7,206 nucleotides of DNA from Chloroflexota bacterium. GTDB lineage: Bacteria > Chloroflexota > Anaerolineae > Caldilineales > Caldilineaceae. Made by a program: the position numbers and the translations under genes. The stretch covers positions 1 through 7,206 of the forward strand of contig QEUW01000394.1 in NCBI GenBank assembly GCA_003577005.1. Direction: 5' to 3'. The stretch's first letter is position 1; every line of letters starts with the position of its first letter. Shown one piece after another: positions 1 through 5,413 of the stretch. The notes beneath the pieces are model-generated. The model made no database searches. It was not told the DNA's origin and saw only the letters and a program-made list of their open reading frames with translations.

Positions 1-626
1 TTCAGCGCACTCCACTACTAAGGGTGCCAGTTCGGCAAAGCGCGCCCACGAGAGGTCAGCGTACGTCCACGGGATCAACTGTTGCGCTGCCGTAAAACCA
101 AGCTGGTTGAGCAGCGCCCTCGTCAGCGCGGTGGGGGGATCGATGCCATCAGCGGCGCGGGCGACGCGTTGGAGGGCTGCGATGCCCATAGCGTAGCCGC
201 TGCCGTGCGCATCCAGTAGCGCACCCCACCCGCCCGCCCGCCGCTGTTCACCCGCTTGATTGACCCCATAGACGATCATGCCGGTGCCGCTGATCACCAC
301 GACACCAAAAAAGTTCCCGCCCGTGCCGCTGGCAAGCGCCACCAGCGCATCGTTGTGAACTTCCGCTCAAGCGTGCGCTCCGCCGGCCGGTCGATCCCGG
401 CCAATCCGGCGCAGACGGCAGAGACTTCCTCGGCCCGGCACCCCGCGCTTTGCAAGGCGGCGTCGATGGCCCTATACAGATTGGAGCGGGCGATACCTTC
501 ACCCACGCTGTGCGGGTTGCTCGACTCGCTGCGCCCCTCGCCCAAAAGCTGCCGGTTACGGTCCATGACCACACACACGGTCTTGCTGGCGCCACCGTCG
601 ACGCCAAGCACGATGCTGTCAGTCAT
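1..626 (-). pseudogene. N-acetylglucosamine kinase (BadF/BadG/BcrA/BcrD ATPase family), frame-broken and cut by window edge
   Basis: The family phosphorylates N-acetylglucosamine with ATP in the cytoplasm, feeding cell-wall sugars back to metabolism. The N-terminal half (626 to about 363) starts with the phosphate-binding motif GVDGGASKT (residues 8-16) and has CAGLAGIDRP before the break. From 360 down to 1 the family continues in another frame: VHNDALVAL, the ISGTGMIVYG phosphate-2 motif, RAGGWGALLDAHGSG, then helices, open to the window edge. The two halves meet between R88 (363-365) and a Val codon (358-360), with two unaccounted bases. Only a few residues separate GLAGIDRP from VHNDA. 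From what I know of the family, about a dozen more are expected, so this looks like a small frame-disrupting deletion. Without correction translation stops near 294 after about 110 residues. The ATG overlaps the anmK stop (ATGA). Alternatives are an assembly error or a real pseudogene. Family assignment is confident; exact sugar specificity is inferred. Confidence 0.85.
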
Positions 627-1879
627 GTGGTTGCCCTCCCCGCAAAGTGATGTGCAACAGTGTCCAGCAGTTGGCGATACGTCGTACCTGGCGCAATCTC
701 GCCCAAGATGGCCGGGCGGGCCGCGCCGGTGCAGGCTGGTACATTCCCCGGCCAGCCGTGTACCGCCAGATAGGCCAGCAAAGCAAAGGCCAACGCTTCT
801 TTGGCGTCGCTATCGATTCCCAACGCTTCATGGCTACAGACCGGCACTTGCCGGCCCAACTGTTCGTGCAAATGGTGGGCCAGGCGCGCCATGAGCACCG
901 GATTACGGGCGCCGCCCCCTCCAACCACAACCTGTGCAACCGGAGCTGGAGCAAAGCGGGCATAGGCGGTAGCGATCGTGGCCGCAGTCAATTCGGTGAG
1001 TGTGGCGACTACGTCAACCGGGCGGAGTTGACGCGCAGCGGCCTCTTGGAGCCACTGTTCGGCCAGTACACTGCCAAAGAGTTCTCGCCCCGTGGTCTTG
1101 GGGGGAGGGAGGTCAAAATAGGGATGCGCCAGCCAGTGCGCGACCAACTCGTGCGCCACGACACCGGCGGCGGCCAGACGCCCATCCACGTCGTAGCGCA
1201 GCCGCCCACCGGTTGCATAACTTGCGGCCCAGTCGATGAGGGCATTGCCAGGGCCGGTGTCAAAGGCCAACGGCGCTGCGTCCACGCCCATTGGGGGGAG
1301 GAAGGTGACATTGGCAATGCCGCCAATATTTTGAACAGCGCGCCAGCCGCCGGTCACTCCATTTAAGACAGCGGGCGGACGCAACAGATGCCAGTCAAAG
1401 GTCGAGACGAGCGGAGCGCCCTGCCCGCCGGCAGCGACATCAGCCACACGGAAATTGCCGACGGTGGTGATGCCGGTGTGGGCAGCGATGATCGCCGGTG
1501 CGCCGATCTGGAGCGTGCTGGTCACGCGCCCGCCTGCCACCTCGTGCCAGAGTGTCTGGCCGTGGCTGCCGATCAGGTCGATGCTATCGACCGGGTAGCC
1601 GCTACGGGCAACGACGCTCAGCGCAGCCGCGGCAAAATGTGCGGCCACGGCTGCATCAAGCCGGCACCAGACTGCGACAGGCGCCTGAGCCGTGAAGAGA
1701 TCAAAGATGGCCGTGCGCACCTCCTCGTCCCACGGCGCCGTTTCGAAATGAAGCAGACTGACATGCAGAACTGGCTGCCCGGGCGCAGCAGCCAGTTCTG
1801 CAGGTTGGCCGGTGATGTCGGCTACGGCGACGTCGATGCCGTCCACCGACGTGCCGCTCATCAGGCCCAGTACTCGCAT
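623..1879 (-). CDS. anmK: Anhydro-N-acetylmuramic acid kinase
   Basis: AnmK opens the 1,6-anhydro ring of anhydro-MurNAc and phosphorylates it with ATP, giving MurNAc-6-phosphate for murein recycling in the cytoplasm. The 418-residue protein carries the full family set: GLMSGTSVDGID (5-16), GSHGQTLWHE (104-113), FRVADVAAGGQGAPLV (143-158), NIGGIANVT (184-192), FDTGPGN (206-212) with D207 as the expected catalytic Asp, KTTGRE (261-266), GGGGARNP (320-327), SDAKEALAF (357-365), and the C-terminal TGAARPAILGEIAPG. It is somewhat longer than the roughly 370-390 residues usual for the family. The ATG shares its A with the TGA of the upstream acetyltransferase (TGATG), and its own TGA overlaps the next ATG. 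Expression is therefore probably by reinitiation within the operon. No frame damage is visible. The usual partner etherase MurQ is not in the window; it could lie beyond position 1. Confidence 0.97.
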   Translation of the reverse strand: MRVLGLMSGTSVDGIDVAVADITGQPAELAAAPGQPVLHVSLLHFETAPWDEEVRTAIFDLFTAQAPVAVWCRLDAAVAAHFAAAALSVVARSGYPVDSIDLIGSHGQTLWHEVAGGRVTSTLQIGAPAIIAAHTGITTVGNFRVADVAAGGQGAPLVSTFDWHLLRPPAVLNGVTGGWRAVQNIGGIANVTFLPPMGVDAAPLAFDTGPGNALIDWAASYATGGRLRYDVDGRLAAAGVVAHELVAHWLAHPYFDLPPPKTTGRELFGSVLAEQWLQEAAARQLRPVDVVATLTELTAATIATAYARFAPAPVAQVVVGGGGARNPVLMARLAHHLHEQLGRQVPVCSHEALGIDSDAKEALAFALLAYLAVHGWPGNVPACTGAARPAILGEIAPGTTYRQLLDTVAHHFAGRATT

Positions 1880-2322
1880 CAGCCGAGGTCAAGTTGCATC
1901 ACTGTGGCCGAAACAGGGCAGGCGCCCTGGAATTCAGCCGAGGCCCAAACGCCCTCAGGCGCCGCACCCCGCTCGATGGGTCGAAAGCCAAAGCGCGGGA
2001 AGAAATCGGCTGCGCTCTCTGTGAGCAGCACGATCTGGCGTATTCCTTGGCTGCACGCCCGCCCCAGAAGGTGTTGCACCAGGGCGCTGCCAAGACCCTG
2101 GCCCCGCTCCGGCGGCGCCACCGTTACAGAACGCAGCAGCGCCACCGAATCGTACCGTTCCAGGCCCGCCACGCCAACAGGCATCTCATTGCGCCAGGCG
2201 AGGACAAATTCGCTCAGATGCTCTTGCACGCCCGCCAGCGGGAGTCGAGCCTGGCCAAGCAAAGCAGCAACGGCCGGCCAATCCTCAGCACGGGCGGGGC
2301 GAAACAAAACCTGATTTTCCAT
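1879..2322 (-). CDS. arsN2: ArsN2-like GNAT N-acetyltransferase
   Basis: This is a 147-residue GNAT fold protein that should transfer an acetyl group from acetyl-CoA to a small amine. Its pattern matches the family annotated as arsenic-resistance acetyltransferase ArsN2: RPARAEDWPAVAALL near the N-terminus, GLERYDSVALLRSVTVAP (53-70), the acetyl-CoA loop RGQGLG (73-78), a FFPRFGFRPIER stretch (107-118) and the diagnostic AEFQGACPVSATVM (129-142). I chose the ATG at 2322 because conserved sequence begins five residues later, and a GAGG lies 11 bases upstream. An in-frame ATG at 2388 would add 22 residues unlike the family and overlap the osmC stop by 20 bases. The gap from osmC is 46 bases and the stop overlaps the anmK start. 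No arsenic genes (arsR, arsB, arsC, arsM) are visible here, so arsenic as the physiological substrate is not supported by context; the true substrate is unknown. Confidence 0.85.
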   Translation of the reverse strand: MENQVLFRPARAEDWPAVAALLGQARLPLAGVQEHLSEFVLAWRNEMPVGVAGLERYDSVALLRSVTVAPPERGQGLGSALVQHLLGRACSQGIRQIVLLTESAADFFPRFGFRPIERGAAPEGVWASAEFQGACPVSATVMQLDLG

Positions 2323-2368
2323 ATAGCCACTCGCCTCGATTTGAAATCGCACGCCGGCCGGATCGACA

Positions 2369-2788
2369 CTACCGAACCAAACGGGCATTCAACTGGATCT
2401 CGACGCTAGCCAACGCCTTCGAGACCGGGCAATTCTGTTTGGCGGTCGCCGCATGTTCTTGAAATGCATTTTCGTCCAGATTCGGGACCTCGGCCTCCGT
2501 ATCGAGCTCGATCTTGGTGATCGTGGGCCCGGCTTCCAGGTGGACTTTTGCCGTGGTCTGGATACTGGTGGGTGTGAAACCTGCGTTTGTCAAGAGCGCC
2601 GACAAAAACATTGAAAAACAGCCGGCATGTGCAGCGCCGATCAGTTCTTCAGGGTTGGTACCAGGCGCGTCTTCAAAGCGTGAGGCATAGGTGTAAGGGC
2701 CTTCGTAGACACCACTGCCCAGCTTGAGCTCACCCGCACCTTCTTTCAACGTGCCCTTCCAAATCGCTTCTGCTTTTCGGACTGCCAT
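2369..2788 (-). CDS. osmC: OsmC-family peroxiredoxin (organic hydroperoxide reductase)
   Basis: OsmC-type enzymes are cytoplasmic, homodimeric thiol peroxidases that reduce organic and inorganic hydroperoxides. The protein is 139 residues, the usual length, beginning RKAEAIWKGTLKEGAGEL. It has both redox cysteines in their normal settings: C57 in GAAHAGCFSMFLS and C120 in AKQNCPVSKAL. R37 and E48 (NPEELIGAAH) occupy the conserved active-site positions. The start is firm: AGGAG sits six bases before the ATG (2795-2799). It heads the minus-strand operon that continues into the acetyltransferase and cell-wall sugar kinases. The upstream region holds an extended -10 promoter at 2914-2922 and, further up, a promoter-hairpin-terminator unit that may be an attenuator. 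No OhrR-type regulator gene is seen nearby. The OsmC subgroup is favoured over Ohr from the overall motif pattern. Confidence 0.95.
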   Translation of the reverse strand: MAVRKAEAIWKGTLKEGAGELKLGSGVYEGPYTYASRFEDAPGTNPEELIGAAHAGCFSMFLSALLTNAGFTPTSIQTTAKVHLEAGPTITKIELDTEAEVPNLDENAFQEHAATAKQNCPVSKALASVEIQLNARLVR

Positions 2789-2794
2789 GTTTTT

Positions 2795-2799
2795 CTCCT
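2795..2799 (-). promoter_or_regulatory. Strong ribosome binding site of osmC
   Basis: On the minus strand GAGGAG lies six bases before the osmC ATG at 2788. It is the best-placed Shine-Dalgarno in the left-hand operon and fixes the start codon. Confidence 0.85.
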
Positions 2800-2864
2800 C
2801 TACCTGATGTAGATATTGATGGGTTTACCGGTATGCTCGACAAGCAACCAGTTGTTCATTTTGC

Positions 2865-2893
2865 CGGGACTACTCGCACAGCGCGGAGTCCCG
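2865..2893 (-). other. Hairpin in the osmC 5' untranslated region
   Basis: CGGGACT (minus, 2893-2887) pairs perfectly with AGTCCCG (2871-2865) around a 15-base loop. It would lie near the 5' end of a transcript started at the extended -10 at 2914-2922, about 75 bases before the osmC start. It has no T-run, so it is not a terminator. A role in mRNA stability or regulation is possible but unproven. Confidence 0.4.
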
Positions 2894-2913
2894 CACGCTT
2901 TTGCTGCGGCCCC

Positions 2914-2922
2914 ATTGTAACA
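2914..2922 (-). promoter_or_regulatory. Candidate extended -10 promoter for the osmC operon
   Basis: The minus strand reads TGTTACAAT, an extended -10 (TGn plus TACAAT, five of six consensus bases). The predicted start is near 2907, giving a 5' leader of about 120 bases before osmC. No good -35 is visible; its place is taken by the T-run of the preceding terminator, as expected for an extended -10 promoter. It would let osmC be transcribed independently of the upstream terminator. Confidence 0.5.
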
Positions 2923-2930
2923 TAGGCCAC

Positions 2931-2971
2931 AAAAAAAAGCAGACATGGCGACCCCCGAACTCGCCATGTCT
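2931..2971 (-). terminator. Rho-independent terminator (minus strand)
   Basis: AGACATGGCGA (2971-2961 region on the minus strand) is perfectly complementary to TCGCCATGTCT across a nine-base loop, an 11-bp stem. GC and then eight consecutive T's follow (2938-2931). This is a textbook intrinsic terminator for minus-strand transcripts. It lies 120 bases beyond the stop of the membrane-protein gene at 3092, and about 30 bases beyond the predicted start of the small RNA candidate, so it may end either or both. Confidence 0.9.
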
Positions 2972-3003
2972 ACTCTTTGGCCAGGAATTTCTTCCTGTAC
3001 GCC
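2931..3003 (-). ncRNA. Candidate small RNA or osmC attenuator leader (about 73 nt)
   Basis: A near-consensus minus-strand promoter (3010-3038) predicts a transcript starting near G3003 and ending at the T-run 2938-2931. The RNA would hold two perfect hairpins. The first is CAGGAA-GAAA-TTCCTG (2997-2982), six base pairs closed by a GNRA-type tetraloop and possibly extended by outer GGC/GCC pairs. The second is the 11-bp terminator stem with its U-tract. I see no ribosome site with an ORF inside. This architecture is that of a free-standing bacterial small RNA. Because osmC lies downstream on the same strand, it could instead be a transcription attenuator for that operon. It matches no RNA family that I recognise. 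All parts are seen in the sequence; transcription itself is inferred. Confidence 0.5.
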
Positions 3004-3009
3004 AGATAT

Positions 3010-3038
3010 ATTGTAGCGCCTTCGGTAACGGATTTCAA
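3010..3038 (-). promoter_or_regulatory. Near-consensus sigma70-type promoter in the osmC upstream region
   Basis: On the minus strand TTGAAA (3038-3033) and TACAAT (3015-3010) are separated by exactly 17 bases; each hexamer matches five of six consensus positions. It is the best -35/-10 pair that I found in the window. It lies after the stop of the upstream membrane-protein gene and fires toward the GNRA hairpin and the terminator. Confidence 0.65.
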
Positions 3039-3091
3039 GCTACGACTGCGTGGCGCTCATCCTACTGCTTGCTGCGCACAACATGACGCGA

Positions 3092-3907
3092 TCAGGGTAC
3101 ATTACCGCCGTAAACCTGGCTGGAAAGCTGACTATTGGTGTCCGCCAACGCGGGCAGACAGTTGTTCACCTCATTCAAACCATTTTGTACCATTGGCGCA
3201 TCATTGAAACGGACAGCTTGCTCAATCGTGTTGAGGCCCCCCAGACATGCGGCGCTTGCATTGATTATCGTGTTATGGAGCGCCGCCAATTCGGGCGGGG
3301 GCTGTAAAACGACGAGTGCATGATAGCTGTTCCGCGCGGTCGTGAGCTGGCTGTCGAGTTGGGATTGCCAGTTTACATCACCAATTTGCGGATCAGCTAC
3401 GAGCACGGTCAACTGATTCAACGTAGCGAGCATCGAGCCAATATGGGTCGTGGCTTGCACAGCGAAATCACTACCGGTGGTGTCAAGGGGAGAAACCGGT
3501 AGTGGCGGTGTGGGCGTTTCGGTCCAGAACGGCTCGACGGTTGCTGTGGGTTCAAGAAGGGCGGGTGTCTCAACCGGGACTTCCGGCAGTGTGGCGGTTG
3601 GTTCCGGCGTGGCTGTGTCGGTCGGGGTCTCGGTCGGCAACGGCGATTCAACGTTCGCCAGGGGCGAAACAGGTGCGCCGGCCGGAAAACCCGCCGATTG
3701 GGTCCAGCGCAGATCATTGCGCATCAGTAATGCGGCCAGCGTGAACACTGCACAGAGCATAGCCAGGGTGCCGAAGAAGGTAAAGGCGCTAAAGATCGCA
3801 AAGCCAAGGGCAAAGCGGTCGAGCCCACCGGTGGGGGCCTCTGGTGGGCGCCGGCGCACACGCCGTGGTGGATAGATCTGCAAACCGGTACTCCTGTCAC
3901 TGCGCAC
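3092..3907 (-). CDS. Single-pass membrane protein with Thr/Pro-rich linker and helical extracellular domain, unknown function
   Basis: I do not recognise a named family. The N-terminus is Arg/Pro-rich (PPRRVRRRPPEAP, 13-25), followed by one hydrophobic segment at about 33-62. A low-complexity Ser/Thr/Pro/Glu linker (about 80-140, with TETPTDTATPEPTATLP) comes next, then a soluble, mostly helical region (about 150-262). Two cysteines (C221, C250) could form a disulfide. The positive charge before the membrane segment predicts the N-terminus inside and the C-terminal domain outside. Such linkers are common in Chloroflexota surface proteins. The start is uncertain. The longest frame uses GTG at 3907, with only a weak site upstream. 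A TTG at 3883 has AGGAG seven bases before it and would give 263 residues (beginning with the TTG-encoded Met, then QIYPPRR). A candidate extended -10 is at 3989-3997 and a terminator at 2931-2971. Confidence 0.8.
   Translation of the reverse strand: MRSDRSTGLQIYPPRRVRRRPPEAPTGGLDRFALGFAIFSAFTFFGTLAMLCAVFTLAALLMRNDLRWTQSAGFPAGAPVSPLANVESPLPTETPTDTATPEPTATLPEVPVETPALLEPTATVEPFWTETPTPPLPVSPLDTTGSDFAVQATTHIGSMLATLNQLTVLVADPQIGDVNWQSQLDSQLTTARNSYHALVVLQPPPELAALHNTIINASAACLGGLNTIEQAVRFNDAPMVQNGLNEVNNCLPALADTNSQLSSQVYGGNVP
3891..3895 (-). promoter_or_regulatory. Ribosome binding site favouring a TTG start at 3883
   Basis: AGGAG on the minus strand sits seven bases before an in-frame TTG (3883-3881), inside the first codons of the longer GTG-initiated frame. 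It argues that translation of the membrane protein may begin eight codons later than the longest ORF, at a rare start codon. The membrane segment is unaffected by the choice. Confidence 0.45.
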
Positions 3908-3966
3908 AAACAGCCGTCTGCCTATCGTACAGATGCGCTACGGAGCAAACTGTCGCTTGGCGCGCT

Positions 3967-3996
3967 TTGTCTTGAACACTCACCGCCCAGTATACC
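3967..3996 (+). promoter_or_regulatory. Weak candidate plus-strand promoter toward the CPBP protease gene
   Basis: TTGTCT (3967-3972) and TATACC (3991-3996) are 18 bases apart. The predicted start is near 4003, some 40 bases before the small ORF and about 200 before the protease start. It shares its palindromic -10 (GTATAC) with the minus-strand promoter. The -35 match is poor. Confidence 0.3.
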
Positions 3997-3997
3997 A
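3989..3997 (-). promoter_or_regulatory. Candidate extended -10 promoter for the membrane-protein gene
   Basis: The minus strand reads TGGTATACT, an extended -10 with TATACT. The start would be near 3982, giving a leader of roughly 75-100 bases depending on the start codon used. No convincing -35 is seen. The core GTATAC is a palindrome, so it can be read in both directions. Confidence 0.45.
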
Positions 3998-4041
3998 CAT
4001 CCTTGCCAGAGCCGTAGCGCCGTAGAGTAAGGAGCAGATCT

Positions 4042-4152
4042 ATGCCGAATCTGTGTCTTTCTGCCAATCCGCGGTTCTACTCATGCGCCCGATTTCTGCG
4101 AAGCCTTGCCACTACATGGGCAACACTTGCCGTAGAAGCTAAGAGGCAGTAG
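4042..4152 (+). CDS. Possible 36-residue upstream ORF (leader peptide?)
   Basis: An ATG at 4042 has a strong AAGGAG seven bases upstream and opens a frame of 36 codons that stops at TAG 4150-4152. It begins MPNLCLSANPRFYSCARF and ends VEAKRQ. It is basic, has two cysteines and no clear membrane helix. I recognise no homologue. It ends 57 bases before the preferred protease start and three bases before an alternative ATG at 4156 in the protease frame, so it could couple to or regulate protease translation. The ribosome site could equally be chance in a purine-rich patch. Confidence 0.3.
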   Translation: MPNLCLSANPRFYSCARFLRSLATTWATLAVEAKRQ

Positions 4153-4199
4153 ACTATGGCAGCAACGCGTCTGCACCGGTCATCCCGATTGCCGCCCTT

Positions 4200-4204
4200 A
4201 GGAG
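4200..4204 (+). promoter_or_regulatory. Ribosome binding site fixing the CPBP protease start at 4210
   Basis: AGGAG lies five bases before the ATG at 4210, directly ahead of the first hydrophobic segment. It supports this start over the in-frame ATG at 4156, whose extra 18 residues are basic and not membrane-like. Confidence 0.6.
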
Positions 4205-4209
4205 CCTTT

Positions 4210-5265
4210 ATGCAGAGTGAAATTATTTCCATCGCCATTCTCTTCTTGCTTGGCAGCCTGATCATGTGGGTCGCCAACCTGGCGCAAAAGCGACGTGATC
4301 AAAATCTGCCCTACCAAGGGTTGGCGCTCATCAGCTATCTGGCCTTGACCTTTGGCTATGGGCTGGCCCTCCTGGCCGGATTGATGTTTCAGGCGATGGA
4401 GACGCTCTTTGCCACGCAGCCACAGCTGTTGAACGAGGCAGGCCTCAACGGTGCGATGGGCCCCTTTGGCCAGATCCATTCACCGGCGCTGGTCAGCCTG
4501 GGGCTGTGGTTGCCTGCCCTGGCAGGGATTGTGCTCTTGTTGCCACCCGTACGCCGGCTTGTCGCTCGCTTCATCCCGATTGACCCAGGGAGCCCGGTTC
4601 ACGCGGTGGCGCTCTCGCTGACATCGCTGGTGGTGGCCAATCTGCTCATCACCCTTGGGATCGGGCTGGGCACGCTGGCTGAGATGTTGGAGCAGCAGGC
4701 CAATGGTGATAGCGCGATCAGCATGGCCGGTCTCTGGGCACAGCAGATTTTCACGGCATTGTTTGCGATGATTGGCGTCGGTTGGCTGGTGCGGAGAGGC
4801 CCGAGCAGCACCTTTGAGCGGCTCGGCCTGGTGGCGCCCACAGTACGCCAGGTTGCCATCGCCATTGGGCTGGCGATCCTGTTGGTGCCGTTGGTAGTGG
4901 TGGTGGAATATGTAGGCACGCTGCTGGGCGTGGGTGAAAACACCGATGTCGAGCGGTTGAGTGAACAGCTACTGGGCCCGCTCTTTCGATCCCCGTTTGG
5001 GATTTTTACCGTAGGTGCGGCGGCGGCATTGGGAGAAGAGACGCTGCTACGCGGCGCCTTGCAGCCTCGTTTTGGTCTGCTCTTCACCACGATCATCTTT
5101 GCGCTGCTCCACAGCAACTATGGCATCAGCATCTCTACGGTAATCGTCTTTGTGCTGGGCCTGATCCTCGGCATCGTGCGGATACGCGCCAACACGACGA
5201 CCGCAATGATCGTCCACGGGGTTTACAATTCTACTCTGGCACTCCTGGTCTATCTGGGCCTGTAG
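4210..5265 (+). CDS. CPBP-family intramembrane glutamic endopeptidase
   Basis: CPBP (CAAX protease/Abi/YdiL) proteins are integral membrane peptidases; bacterial members take part in bacteriocin self-protection, protein maturation or unknown processing. The 351-residue protein is largely hydrophobic, with about eight likely membrane segments. The catalytic motifs lie near the C-terminus: EETLLR (E276-E277-x-x-x-R281), FALLH (F297-H301) and HGVYN (H336-N340). All expected active-site residues are therefore present and the enzyme should be active. The N-terminal 130 residues, several helices (MQSEIISIAILFLLGSLIMW and following), are extra to the core domain, and a polar region around 152-170 probably lies in a loop. 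The chosen ATG has AGGAG five bases upstream; an ATG at 4156 would add 18 basic residues. A weak hairpin follows the stop. The substrate is unknown, and neighbours give no bacteriocin or prenylation context. Confidence 0.92.
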   Translation: MQSEIISIAILFLLGSLIMWVANLAQKRRDQNLPYQGLALISYLALTFGYGLALLAGLMFQAMETLFATQPQLLNEAGLNGAMGPFGQIHSPALVSLGLWLPALAGIVLLLPPVRRLVARFIPIDPGSPVHAVALSLTSLVVANLLITLGIGLGTLAEMLEQQANGDSAISMAGLWAQQIFTALFAMIGVGWLVRRGPSSTFERLGLVAPTVRQVAIAIGLAILLVPLVVVVEYVGTLLGVGENTDVERLSEQLLGPLFRSPFGIFTVGAAAALGEETLLRGALQPRFGLLFTTIIFALLHSNYGISISTVIVFVLGLILGIVRIRANTTTAMIVHGVYNSTLALLVYLGL

Positions 5266-5278
5266 CGCAAGATGGCAA

Positions 5279-5310
5279 CTGGCGCTACCCCTCGCGCCAG
5301 ATTCACTCTT
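5279..5310 (+). terminator. Possible weak terminator after the CPBP protease gene
   Basis: CTGGCGC (5279-5285) pairs exactly with GCGCCAG (5294-5300) around an eight-base loop, starting 13 bases after the protease stop. The following sequence is only moderately T-rich (ATTCACTCTTATTT), so termination may be partial. Its position between a stop codon and a new promoter fits the role. Confidence 0.45.
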
Positions 5311-5318
5311 ATTTGCGA

Positions 5319-5347
5319 TTGTGCCACGGCGCACCATCGGCTATAAT
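5319..5347 (+). promoter_or_regulatory. Promoter for the M23/glycosidase-like gene
   Basis: A perfect -10 TATAAT (5342-5347) is preceded, after a 17-base spacer, by TTGTGC (5319-5324), a partial -35. The predicted start is near 5354, giving a leader of about 60 bases before the ATG at 5414. The gene is therefore probably its own transcription unit. Confidence 0.65.
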
Positions 5348-5413
5348 GCACAAACCGATCCCAACTGAACACCGCCGCTCCAGGTAACGGCTACCCACGA
5401 GGAGCTTCAAACG

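Larger units (their letters stand above)
3935..4020. repeat. Inverted repeat flanking the divergent promoter region
   Basis: GCGCTACGG at 3935-3943 and its exact complement CCGTAGCGC at 4012-4020 flank the palindromic -10 at 3990-3995. The core CCGTAG is repeated directly at 4020-4025. The arms are 68 bases apart, so this is more like paired protein-binding sites than a hairpin. It may be an operator for divergent transcription; nine-base matches can also arise by chance. Confidence 0.3.

Noticed and set aside
305..318. T6 run (minus strand) in the kinase gene as a programmed frameshift site
   Set aside because: Conserved sequence (VHNDALVALASGTGG) is already in the second frame well before the T-run, so the frame change happens upstream near 358-365, not at the slippery run.
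1388..2314. Long open frame on the plus strand (308 codons) across anmK and the acetyltransferase
   Set aside because: It lies entirely antisense to two clear family proteins, has no recognisable motif and is rich in Arg/Pro/Ser, as expected for a reverse-strand frame in GC-rich coding DNA.
2320..2388. ATG at 2388 as the start of the acetyltransferase
   Set aside because: It would add 22 residues without family similarity and overlap osmC by 20 bases; the ATG at 2322 starts right before the conserved domain.
3450..3875. Plus-strand frame with Val/Gly/Ser repeats (VAVGSGVAVSVGVSVGNG)
   Set aside because: It is the antisense reading of the Thr/Pro-rich linker of the membrane protein; the repetitiveness comes from that linker's codons.
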